Assembly (NCBI RefSeq): GCF_000972845.2
Contig: NC_040029.1
Coordinates: 1,311,832-1,375,831 of the forward strand
DNA: 64,000 bases
Reading direction: 5' to 3'
DNA from: Larimichthys crocea
Lineage: Eukaryota > Chordata > Actinopteri > Sciaenidae
The notes below the pieces were generated by a model. The model made no database searches and had not been told where the DNA came from. It saw only the letters and a program-made list of their open reading frames with translations. Positions 38,501 through 50,800 of this stretch are shown in pieces (the first letter of the stretch is position 1; each line of letters begins with the position of its first letter). The position numbers were made by a program, and so were the translations under genes.

Positions 38501-41500
38501 CATAGCATCCCTCTGCTGAAGTGTCCTTGAGCACTCCGCTGACCCCACCAGCTCCACGAGGCTGGCCTGTACCTCACCTTAATCCCTGACCTTCCCTTTG
38601 GGGGAACGTACAAAGAAAAGTACCCTATGGGGATCCATAAAATTTCATGTAATCACGAGGAGCAGTAAAACCAACATTGAACATACACCCAAAGCAGGAA
38701 ATGGTTTTACTATGTGAGTGCTGTATAAAAACACCAACAGGATGGATCTGTTGGATCTGTTGTGCCAGTCTCTTCTATCAGTCCTGTTGTTTTTCATGCC
38801 TGCTTTCCCTCTCTCTCTCTCCTCAGATCTCCACCCTGAGGCGCCAGGGCAGGACTCTGTTCTCCACTGTGCCAGAGACTGCTGAGAAAGAAGCACACTC
38901 GCTGTTTGTCCAAGAGGTAAAGCTAATACATACCTGGACATAAGCCTGCTTTGTCCATTCTCTATCCCCTCGATCTTGGGCCAAAAGACTCAAACTCTCT
39001 GTCGTGACCGAAGCTTGGCTTTATCCTTTTGTTTGGAGCGCAGCCATGTTTTCTCTCCTTTCACCCAAACACAGGTGCTTCGTCTCTGTCCAGATACCGG
39101 CTCACACACCCCGAAGAGCCATCAGATACCGGAGCTCATAAGTTCAGATATGAATCCAGCCAAGGATTCATTCTGACTTGTTTATGGTGTATGGATAAAG
39201 CAGAGCTGATTAGATTTCTGAGAAAGCTGTTTGTTGACCACTCACATCGGTTAGAGATAAGGGAAAATCGATACGGCGCATGTCAAAAATGTTGCTGTTA
39301 GCCTTTAAATGAACTTCCATTTGTGCACCCCACCCTCACGTTTCCTGACAATGCAGAGGATCGGCCACAGATGGAGTCCACAGTTCACTGTAGGTGCACG
39401 TCATGTTGTTTCAGAGGAACTGTGTGCTGGGGTTTGGTTGGGGTGCGGCCTGATAGAGCATGATAGGGGATAGTCCCCCATGGCTGCAGCCAGGAATTAC
39501 ATCATAATACATGTGGAGCAGCTGTGAAGCCTTTTACGCATGTGAAGCCTTTTGTGTTTTATGAATTCACAGAATTGATGTGCACATATTGGAACATCAC
39601 CAACCACCAAGTGATATTACTGCTGTTTGTTTTATCATGGTTTTGTCAGGTGTTCAGGAAGGATTACATTTTTTCAAAGAGCTCCAAATCAGGGCAAACT
39701 TTGGGGCAACTTTGTAAGCTTGAACAGTGTTATAAAAAATTAGGGTTACACAGTTAGTTGGATGTTTTAACTTATACAATGTTTGTTCTTATTTATTACA
39801 TGTCCTTAGGGCACTTCCCTTTATTGCTGAGACTGGCAGGGTAAGGTAAAGTTCAGGTTAATGTATAAATAGAGGGATTTCAGAACAGAATGAGCCAGGG
39901 ACAGGTCAGAGAGGTGACATCAAGATTGGGGACATACTGGCTACTTATTAGGGGATATGTTGAAGAAAGCTGTTTAAATGCATTATATGCAAATTGACTG
40001 TTAACAATTTACAGGGGTTGAGACAGCCCATCTTCAGGAAAATGTATAAGAACCAACTGTTAACGCTCCTCTGGGAGCCTTTTTCTCTGTAACCCCTTTA
40101 GGGTGTTGCACTGTGAAACGCTCCTCTTGTACAAGAACAATAAATTCAACTTAAACTTTGATGCTTTGAATCCGATCCTCCTTATTTAAGGGTTTTTCTT
40201 TCAAATTCCCGTAACAAACAGCAGTTTATTTTACTGTAAAATGATCAATAGATGTTACAAAATGTAACTATAAAACTATATTGAACTCAACCCCTGACCC
40301 CAAATACACTGACCTCCATGATGTACGTCCAATAGGATTTTAACATTGATGGGAGGCACAAGCATGTATTACACTTTTATTATGAAGAAGGAACCTCCGA
40401 CTGTAAATTTGGTCTGCTGTGCTTTTCTGTGTTTGATTTGTGCCAGGATCATTCAAACAGTGACATCCTGTAAGATAAATGTTTGTCTCACTAATTCAAT
40501 TGCATGTAATGCATTTTAGCGGAGTTGAATCTATTAAAGCTCCCCTGCGTCTTAAAGTCAGCCTTGAAGGCAGCAAGGCAAAGTCCATTCTGGCTGAAAC
40601 AAGGTTTTTGGATGGAATTCAAAAATTCTCGTACTTTTTGGAAGTACAGTAGTTGTTTTAGAAACCCGAGGCTGTCCATGTCTGGACCATTTCTGTAAGT
40701 ACACGTCTTAATTTGCTCCTGTTGAAACGACCTCTCACCTCTCTCATCACTTTCTGTCTCTGCAGTGTATCAAAACCTACAAGTCCAACTGGCATGTGGT
40801 CAATTACAAGTACGAGGAGTATTCTGGAGACTTCCGCCAGCTCCCAAAGTGAGTGTGTAATATTGAGTTGTACTCTGATACCATGCTGTAAGGTGAAGAC
40901 CATTTTCCCGAGAGGTCCGTCATCACTCTGTGAAGCTAAACTGAGACATCTATGATTGACTGCTTCTTCTTGCTGTTGAAGTGATTTTACACACTGAGAT
41001 CGAAGAGCTTCTCAAGGAGCTCAGGGGAGCTTTGTCTAATTTGAGATAATAACCCAGCTGATGTCAGAGTGATGTCAGAGCAAAGCGTTTTTAACAGAAA
41101 GTCTGGTACAAAGTTGAGGTGTAGAGTTCAAAAGGTATTTATCAGGCAGGGAGGGTCATTTGGGAAACGTAGGATCCAGTGTTTTTAAATTCTCGCCGCT
41201 TCACTAAGCTTTCCTGTGAGAACAAATTGGAACAGCCTGACCGAACATTTTTTAATCTGTCTCCAGTGATTCCTCCAATTTAATGAAAGTGCAATGGCCC
41301 TTTAAATTCAGTAAATAAAAAAAAAAGATTGAAGTCTTCACCTTTACTTAATCTGCTTTTAAAACACCCAACTGATGCATGACAAACTCAGCACACTGCT
41401 TCTGTACAAATAGATTCGACTACTAAGTTTAGCAGATTAGTACATTTGGACAAACTGGTGATTAAAATAGTTTACAAAGCAATGTGCCATCCACTTGATT

Positions 41501-44500
41501 AATCCGTCATTTAATTAGTAGCTTTGTATTTTCTCTATAAATGGATTTGCCGTTCAGCTAGTACTCTGCTTTGACCACCACACAGCGCACTATGCTGCAG
41601 CAGGGATATTGTAAATCTTATTGTTCAGTGACACTGTCCTTTGTTTACAGCCCAGCGAATGTTTTAGCCAGATCTCTAGAAAGACGGAAATCTGTGTCTC
41701 GGACGCTCCTGGCTCTTTCACAACAACAATAGAAGGCTTCCTATGTTTTCCTACCAAGGATAAGCAGATCTATTCTGGGACTGCTGTTGATTGATACCAT
41801 TAACTCTAAAGGGAAATCCCACAATGCCTTATGTGTCCTTGGTCAAGCCACTTTTCTTAAGGACAGGAATGTGCTTTACAGATGTTGTATGTCATGTTTA
41901 AAACCTCGTAGAGTAAAAAGTAGACAAAACCTGGCCTTGACACTGTTTATACTAATAGTTCCCCAGAGCATGCTGGGTCTTGTAAAGGTTAGAGTGCAAA
42001 CTGTCCGTCTGGGATTCGAGCTGCACTTAGAGAAGGAGTTGCGGTATTTGAGCTACATCCTGTAAAACTAGAAGCATTACTGAGTCGCATTGATTTCCTT
42101 TTGTATTTTGCACTTTTGGATTCTGAAACATAAGCGTACATTTCTTAGAATTAGCACAAATATCGAAATCTGTCTACATCTAAAAGGTTTCAACTTATTA
42201 CACCTTGCCTGATATTTTTGCATTGGCCAGAGTAGATTTCAAAATCCTCCTGCTGATTTACAGGCCTTTAAATGTAAAACTGAGCTCGCCTCCTTTCGAA
42301 TAATCTCCGACTTCAAATTCGGCTGACAGACTCTGTTGACATTTTCAAAATTAGGTTTAAAACTCATATTTTTTCCTATGCACTTTGGTCTGGCTGTGTA
42401 AACATTCAACTGATTTCCACTTTCTCTGTGTCGTGAAGGTGTAAAAACCTTTAAACTCGACAGAACCTAAATAAAACTTACCAAATACTTCTCGGGTTTC
42501 CTTTCCACTCTTCCATCACCATTAAGTTAGATGTGAAAATATTCTGGCTCTACATGCCTGACCTCCTTCTCACTCCTCTCCAGATATTTTCACATCTAAC
42601 TCAGTGAATTAAGGGTTTATTTCCAACCAACTGTGAGGTAAAATTACAGTCTGTCTGTTTGTCTGTCTGTCTTTGAAGAGAGTGCCATAACTTCTGTTTT
42701 TCTGGTTAAACAAAAAGGATCTTCCACTAAATGCTCTATCTCTGTATGGATCCTTGTCCATAATGTTGTCAGGCACCTATAATAACAACCTGACTCTCTC
42801 AGTGGCAAAAGCAAGCACTTTCAGTGGACCTGCATTGATGGTGCAGAATTTCCCAAAGGGATTACTTTGCCAGTTTTGCAGCTGCCTGCTGCAGCCCTCT
42901 CGCTCAATACTGGACCAATTTCCAAACTTGCTGTCCCCATTACTCACTAAGACACAAAAACATGGAGAAATAGTAAAATAGTTGTTGCTGCTCTTGTATG
43001 ATCATTCTTAAGTCCAATCCTTTCGTTGTATTAACATTTTTTGTTGTACTACATGAGCCAGATCTTAATGATCTTTTCTCTGTACTCTCAGTAAAGTGTT
43101 GAGACCTGAGAAACTGGCAGCTCATCTATTTGAGGTGGATGAAGATGTGGAGAAAGATGAGGTAAGTCCACCAGTCCCAAACTTTATTCTCTCTTTCTAG
43201 GGAACCATGTTTGTCCCATAGTCCTCTCACAAGTAACAGCAGTTTGCTATTCATCCAAGTGTTAATAACAATAATTCTACAAAGGCAACAAGAGAAAGAA
43301 CCTTTCTCGAGGTCTCACCAAACCATTTTTATTTAATTACTCTCCTTTATTAGAAGCCAACCTTTGGTTGTTTCATGTTAAGGCTCTCATCGTTTCCCAG
43401 AATAGCTAACATCTTCCTGACATTTGTTGCATTTTAAGGGCACGTCCCCTCCCAATGATTGCCTCGCTTCAGGCATTGATTTAACTGAAGGCCGGTGACC
43501 TTTAGTGGACGCACCGTCACGGCTGAAATCTCCTGAGATTAAAGAAGTGCTGCGCTGATGTAAATGTTGATCTTAATTAAGAGTGTTGTTCTCAGGACTA
43601 AACAAGCAGTCGATGCGGGTCTTTCCTCCCACTGGCAGTCAGCATATTTTTAAGCTCAAAGCAAAAAATGTGTCTAAATAAATGTCCATTAATGGAGGAG
43701 AGGGAGACGCATGCAGACGTGAATGTATGTTACATGTATTAATATGTGTTCTTTCACCTCCTCATGCAGGACACAGCCTCGCTCGGATCTCAGAAGGGAG
43801 GAGTGTCTAAACATGGCTGGCTGTACAAAGGCAACATGAACAGTGCAATCAGTGTTACTATGCGGGTGAGTACAATCATAGACATATATACATAGACGCC
43901 GCATTGAGTGGGTTGGTCGTTGGTCGCGATACGTCAACGGGTCCGCCATATTGGATGTGGCAGATCTGCCGGTAAACTAATACAAGTAAATGGACTGAAC
44001 TTCATAAAGTGCCTTTCTACAAAGTTCCTTAAGTTAATGTCTCTTATACACCCATTCACACACACACTAATATATCTGGGAAACAAACAGGCACCAAAAA
44101 CAACGTATGTAACTTTTAAAGTGATGATTATAAATGTTTACTCCTTATGTAAGCACCAAACCAACGTATGTATTTTTCTAATGCTGAGTGTTTACAGCTA
44201 CTAATGTGTGTAACACTGTTACTGTGATGATAAATATTGAAATATTTATATTTAACATTTAATCTGTGTCTATAATAACCACATCCTGAAATGTAGATGT
44301 GAGATGAGGGTTTTCTATGTATGTGTGTGTGTGTATATATATATGTGTGTATGTGTGTGTGTGTGTGCTCTTTATTCAGAAACCCTCATGTCACATCTAC
44401 ATTTCAGGATCTGGTTATTATAGACACAGATTAAATGTTAAATATAAATATTTCAATATTTATCATCACAGTAACAGTGTTACACACATTAGTAGCTGTA

Positions 44501-47500
44501 AACACTCAGCATTAGAAAAATACATACGTTGGTTTGGTGCTTACATAAGGAGTAAACATTTATAATCATCACTTTAAAAGTTACATACGTTGTTTTTGGT
44601 GCCTGTTTGTTTCCCAGATATATTAGTGTGTGTGTGAATGGGTGTATAAAAGGCATTAACTTAAAGAACTTTGTAGAAAGGCGCTTTATGAAGTTCAGTC
44701 CATTTCCTTGTATTAGTTTACGGGCAGATCTGCCCGATCCAATATGGCGGCGACGTCGACTTACGATTCAGCGCTCAATGCGGCGTCTATGTATATATGT
44801 CTATGAGTACAATAACACCACTGAAGCCTTTCAGGACCCCTTCTAATATTGTTAAAAGCGACTGTGGTGATTTTGGCTTTAATGGTGATTCTGAAAAACA
44901 GATCTGAAAAGTGACATCGCTATGACATCATCAGGGTTATATGGCTTGGGCTTGAAAGAAGCAGGCGTTTAAGAGGCAAAGGGGCTCCACTGAAAGAAGC
45001 TACAGTATCAAGTTGCATTATGGGAAATGTAGGATCCATTGTTTTTGAAGGTTAACCCACACTAAGCACTAAAACTCTGATCAACGACCTTAGACTTTCT
45101 GTAGTGCAAGAGCTTTGTCTGAATTATTCATTCATTTCACATAATTTCTCAGCTCACAGAATATTGTGCGAGCTTTACACCAGGGAGAATTTATTCCTCC
45201 TCTTCTTGATCATCCACCACGTCCATCACAAAAGCAACAACAATTGTTCCCCAAAGCTTTTCAAACACGTCCTGTTTTCCTTTTCATATATAAGCAGCCT
45301 TTTCTAATGGAAGACTTAATAGCATCTACTCTGGACATTGTGTTTCTCTGCTATCAGCCTTTTGATAAAACTGTATCCAATAGAAATGTTTCCTATCTGT
45401 CATCATTACTCCTAATTTCTCTAAACATGTTATTGTCATGTTATCAGTGTTAGGTAAATACAAATCATGGACTTTCTCCATTTGTGTTTTTCTCTCTACA
45501 CATATGGAAATCAAATTAGCCTTTGCTCATGGTAGCCCCAACTTGTACTTTTTAACTTCACCCTTGAGCTTTCCCATGACCCATCTTCACCCTTGTGGTA
45601 CAGTATTTTCTTAGAGAGAGGTCATTTTGGATGTTGACCTTCTGTCTTTTCATTCTCTAGTCCTTTAAGAGGAGATATTTCCATCTGGCCCAGCTCGGAG
45701 ATGGATCCTACAACCTCAACTTCTATAAGGATGAGAACACCTCCAAGGAACCCAAAGGAACCATCTTCCTTGACTCATGTATGGGGGTTGTTCAGGTAAA
45801 GACCTTCTGCACTGGGGCTTTTGAAAGCATAGTGCACAATATTCAAAAGAAAATGTGCATTCTGTAATCTTCTTATAGAAAAGGCCCACTGAAGGGCTGT
45901 AATTAAAACTTGAAAGGACCAGAATGAATGAAAGCAATGTTTGGTTTTGTCTTCTTTCAGAACAGCAAAGTGCGTCGGTTTGCCTTTGAGCTGAAGATGC
46001 AGGATAAGAGCACGTTCCTGTTGGCTGCAGACAGCGAAGCAGAGATGGAGGAGTGGATCAGCACTCTCAACAAGATTCTCCACAGCAGCTTTGAACAGGC
46101 CATGCAGGAGAAGAGGAACGGAGACCTGCATGACGGTGTGTGTTTTGGTATTTAATTTCCTCATCTTGACATCTTGTTTGTCTCACCAGCTTCATTATTT
46201 GTCTGCTTAATGTAATTGCAACAGCTTACAGAGCTCATGTTGATCTCTTCAGCAGATGAGGAGCACGGAAAAACAGACCTCTCCTCCGGAAATTTTCAAG
46301 ACAGCTTTCAGGTAGCCTGTTTTCTTCATCTATAGTAACGTTAAAACAATGCTCACTGCCCGCTCTGTTTGACCACACAACAGGCCACACCATATGGGTT
46401 AGTCCACATACTGTAGAGGTGCTCTGGATGTCTGAAGGTGCCACATGACTTCACTTGGAAGCAGTCTGGAGCTTTGTTTTGAGTGGGATTGCTAAACAGC
46501 TTTATTTCCTGCAACCAGGTCCCCACATTTTCCTGTTAGTGCTAACCAAGTAAACATCTGGTGTAGTGTGTATGGTCTCCAAATGTAGAGGCCAGATGAG
46601 GCCAACACACTGGTGCTGAACAGGAGTCCAGCGGGGGAACGTGGCAGTCTGAAAACAAACACTTAAAGTGAACAAACCTGCTCAACACCGAAAAGATACA
46701 TTTAGTGATCTGAGCCGTTGGTTAAGACCAAAACAGGGCTAAAAGAGAGTTTATGTTTAATGTTTTGTATCTACTAGATGTGCAACTAGTTAGTGTTTGC
46801 TTTTTGCAAGTGGCCAAAAACAAGTTAATGCATCTTTAAGGGTAGAAAGGTACTTTAAGAGAGTTTGCCAAAAGTGCCGTGTGAACACAGACATAATAAG
46901 ACACAGACAGGTTTGTCATGTTCATTGTTTGTTAATGGACCTAAATCTGAGCCTTGCCATATCTTTTGGCTGCACAGCCGTAAAATATTTTAGCATGATC
47001 TTTTAGATTACATTGTTCATTCCTCCTCTAAGCTTGAATACTGTGTATCCGACCCCTGATATGGTCAGTGTGATATCATAGCCGTTCTGTGAAGTTCATC
47101 CCTTTTTTTTTTGTTGCTTTGTTTCCAACAGAGCGCCAGAGATATCGAGTCCAAAATGAGGAGCGAAGCTCGCCTGAAACTGTTCACTCTGGACCCTGAC
47201 ACACAGGTGATGAAGATAACACCTGACTATAAAACCCTGTCAATTCTGTATGAGTATTGTTTTTTAGTGTTTTGCTCATAACATCTCCTGTTTCCACAGA
47301 AACTGGATTTCTCTGGCATTGAGCCAGACGTGCGGCAATTTGAAGAGAAGTTCGGGAAGAGAGTCCTGGTCAGCTGTCATGACCTGTCTTTCAACCTGCA
47401 GGGCTGCGTTGCAGAGAATGAAGAGGGACCAACAACTAATGTACGTTCAAAGAAAAACAGTATAGTTTATTCTTATGAGCTGACATAAACGGCACACTTC

Positions 47501-47803
47501 CAGCATAATTATGGGAAATGTCCCTTAGCGAACGAGGGTGAGGTCTAAATCAGTTAAGAAGATCACAGACGGTTCAGATGGTCCACTTGGCTGGCCTCCG
47601 TCAAAACTGGTGTTGTTGGCAAAAGGAAAGCCGCTACCATGGCAACTTGCCTGGGCCTCCCACCATGCATTAGTACCAGTCTGAGGCTGGTTTCCTGCCA
47701 TCACTCTCCAAGGTCTCTGTCTCTGTAGGAGAAGAACTCCTTCTTCTACCCTCAGCACTCAGCACACAGCTGGGAAACCACAGCTATTAGCTCTGCTACT
47801 TAG

Positions 47804-47843
<40 letters not shown>

Positions 47844-50800
47844 TGGGATTGTGTAATGGAAACCTATGGTGGAAAGAGTGAATGGGAAGATGAATTGCAT
47901 CAATGGTACATTTTGACTGAATGGAAAATGGGAAGTGCATTAGGAAGGATGGGTATCCGTTAAAAAGTAAATTTCTTTCCTCTACTCTTTCTGTTCCTCT
48001 TTTTCCAACTTCCATCACAAAATACTTTCCTCCCCTCTCTTCTTCCATCCAAGGTGGAGCCTTTCTATGTAGTCCTGTCTCTCTTCGACGTCCAGAACAG
48101 TAGAAAGATCTCAGCCGACTTCCATGTGGATCTCAATCACCCTTTGGTCCGACAAATGACATCAATGTCCAGTAACGGGCAGGACTTGCAGATCAATGGC
48201 AGCGACGATGGTCCCCTGGCTGGCTATAGGCAGGCCAGAGGCCTCCCGGAGGGGGCTCTCCAATACCCCAGACAGGGGGTGTTTTCAGTCACATGCCCCC
48301 ATCCAGAGATCTTCCTGGTGGCCAGGATTGAAAAGGTCCTGCAGGGGGGTATCACCCACTGCACTGAACCCTACATGAAGAGCTCAGATTCTGCCAAGGT
48401 ACTGAGTTTACCAGGGCTGTTAATTACAGTATGCTCAAACTATCTTGAATAACTGATTAGTCAAACAAATCCCCTGTTTTCCTACTTGTAGATGGCCCAA
48501 AAGGTGCTGAAGAATGCTAAGACAGCCTGTAGCAGACTGGGACAGTACAGGATGCCTTTCGCCTGGGCTGCAAGGTATGAAAAAGGTTTTCTTTGTGTTG
48601 AAGATATTTAATGTTCAATAAAATGTTGAACAGAACACTCACATTGAAAAAGAAAAGAAAAGAAAATTGAATTCCTCTGCAGCCTGGCAGAGAGCAAACT
48701 CACGTTTGTACTTTATGACGTGTCAGTTGTATTCATTTCATATTGGGTATGTTTGCACCCTTCTTGCAGTTGCTAATTCAAATTTTAGAATATGCACAGA
48801 GGTTTGTTCCCAATTACCTTCCATCAGCAGAAAATCCTTCTCTTGGCCAGAAACAGAATCATATACCATTACTGATTATTTCTTGCAGTTGAGGCAAGGC
48901 TTCTAAAATCATTCTCTTATACCACCATGCCACACAGTGATTCTGATTTAGGATAGTGCATACAAAGTGAATGGAAGCTGTCAAAGAGAAGTCAGCCTGC
49001 TTGGAGGCACAAATCTTTAAACCAGTAGTGTAGAACTGAAATGTGCTTCTGCAGAAGATTCAATGATGTTTTTTTTTCTGTCTCTGCAGGCCTGTGTTCA
49101 AAGATGCATCAGGAACTTTGGACAAAGGCGCTCGCTTCTCAGCTCTTTACAGACAGGACAGCAGCAAGCTGTCAGACGAGGACATGTTCAAACTGCTCAC
49201 TGACTTCAGAAAGTATGGTTTTTCTCCTCTCTTATCAGAGATATCACTATAACAAGTTTTTGATGCGGTTTTGTAATTTCAGTTTTTTTGTCTGTTTTTT
49301 TCCCAACAGACCAGAGAAAATGGCCAAGCTCCCTGTGCTCTTAGGGAATTTAGATGTGACTATTGACAGTGTGGCCCCGGATGTAACCAGTAAACCCTCC
49401 AAATATTTACAAAGCCACTTCTAACTGTCTATTTATAATCGTCAGACTTTAACCTTGGACCCTCTCGCTTCCTGCCTGCAGATTGTGTCACTTCCTCCTA
49501 CATCCCTGTGAGAAACTTTGAAGGCAACGGGCCAGGCAGCGCTCTTCTGGAGGTGGAGGAGTTTGTACCCTGCATTGCCAAGTGCTCCCAACCATGCACC
49601 ATCTATAAAAACCACCTCTACGTGTACCCCAAACACCTCAAATACGATGGACAGAAATCATTTGCTAAGGTACAAACAGCCTGGATTTATAAGAGTACAC
49701 TGGAGTTAATGCAAAGATCCCTTGAACAAGAGGAAATGGGGGTTTATGCTTTTTAATTTGGAGTTTCCTGATCAATATTTTATCCTTTACATGGAACATA
49801 AAATCATTGCAAAATATTTTTGGAGTGACGCTTTCGTTTGCTTAGCATTCTCTTATCATCATCATCATTTATGTTCCTGTTTAGCTTACCAGACAACTGG
49901 CAACCGCCTCAGGCTCATTCAGTCAATCAGAGCTGGATAGAATGATCAGTATGCAGAGCAGCAGCTTCTGATTAATACGTTAATACAGTGCTTTTTTTTC
50001 TTTTTTCTCTACGTCAGCTAAGTCAGAAACCACCCTGTCTTCTTTTCCCATTTGTCTCTCAGCCCACTTTATTTAAATGAGAGCTGGCAGTGACAACAAC
50101 AGAACTAATGGACATCTGATATGGACACAGAGAGACACAGTGGATGTTACTCTTAGGTTACTTTTGTACTTACTTTCCTGTTTTAAACTTCTGTCTTTCT
50201 CTTTCAGGCAAGGAATATTGCTGTTTGCATTGAATTCAAGGATTCTGATGAGGACGAAGCCCCACCACTGAAGGTGCATATAAAATATCAAGAGACGCAG
50301 TTCTCATTTCAACTCTTTGTATACTGCATCATCAAAAATTACACAATTCAAATCAATTCAAAGAATTGTCGACATGACTATAATCAGATTCCAGTTTTGT
50401 GACTCATCTCATTGACTTTAACACCAATGACTCGTGGCTTTACTTGGACTTTATCATCTGTACTTAATGGCTTGAGTTCCCGAAAGTTCAAAATGAAACT
50501 TCTGGCTGTTGTCTGGTTAATGTGTCCACCCACACCTGATCATTTTGCTCTTAAATGTTATTAGATTTGTTTTAGTAATACAAATGGTTTTGAAAAACAT
50601 TCACTATTTATGAAAAAAATACTTACTGAACAGTAATGTTGAATTTAAAATGGCATAAAACCTTCGACCTTGACTTGTTTTTATGGATTTGGGACTCAAT
50701 TTGCGACTTTTTGGTCTTGGTTTGGGGACTGGACCTTTTCCTTGTTGGCCTTGAGGTGGGACTTTTTGATCTTTGGCTTTGGTCTTAACTTGACTTATTG

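Larger units (their letters stand above)
33043..38826 (+). other. dock9 intron 2
   Basis: About 5.8 kb without a recognisable exon. It contains a retroelement 3' tail (33480-33720), (TG)n/(CA)n at 35765-35810 and 35910-35960, and a TIR element (36683-37064). Confidence 0.6.

Noticed and set aside
45775..46164. 129-codon minus-strand frame
   Set aside because: Antisense shadow of dock9 exon 8 and part of exon 7.
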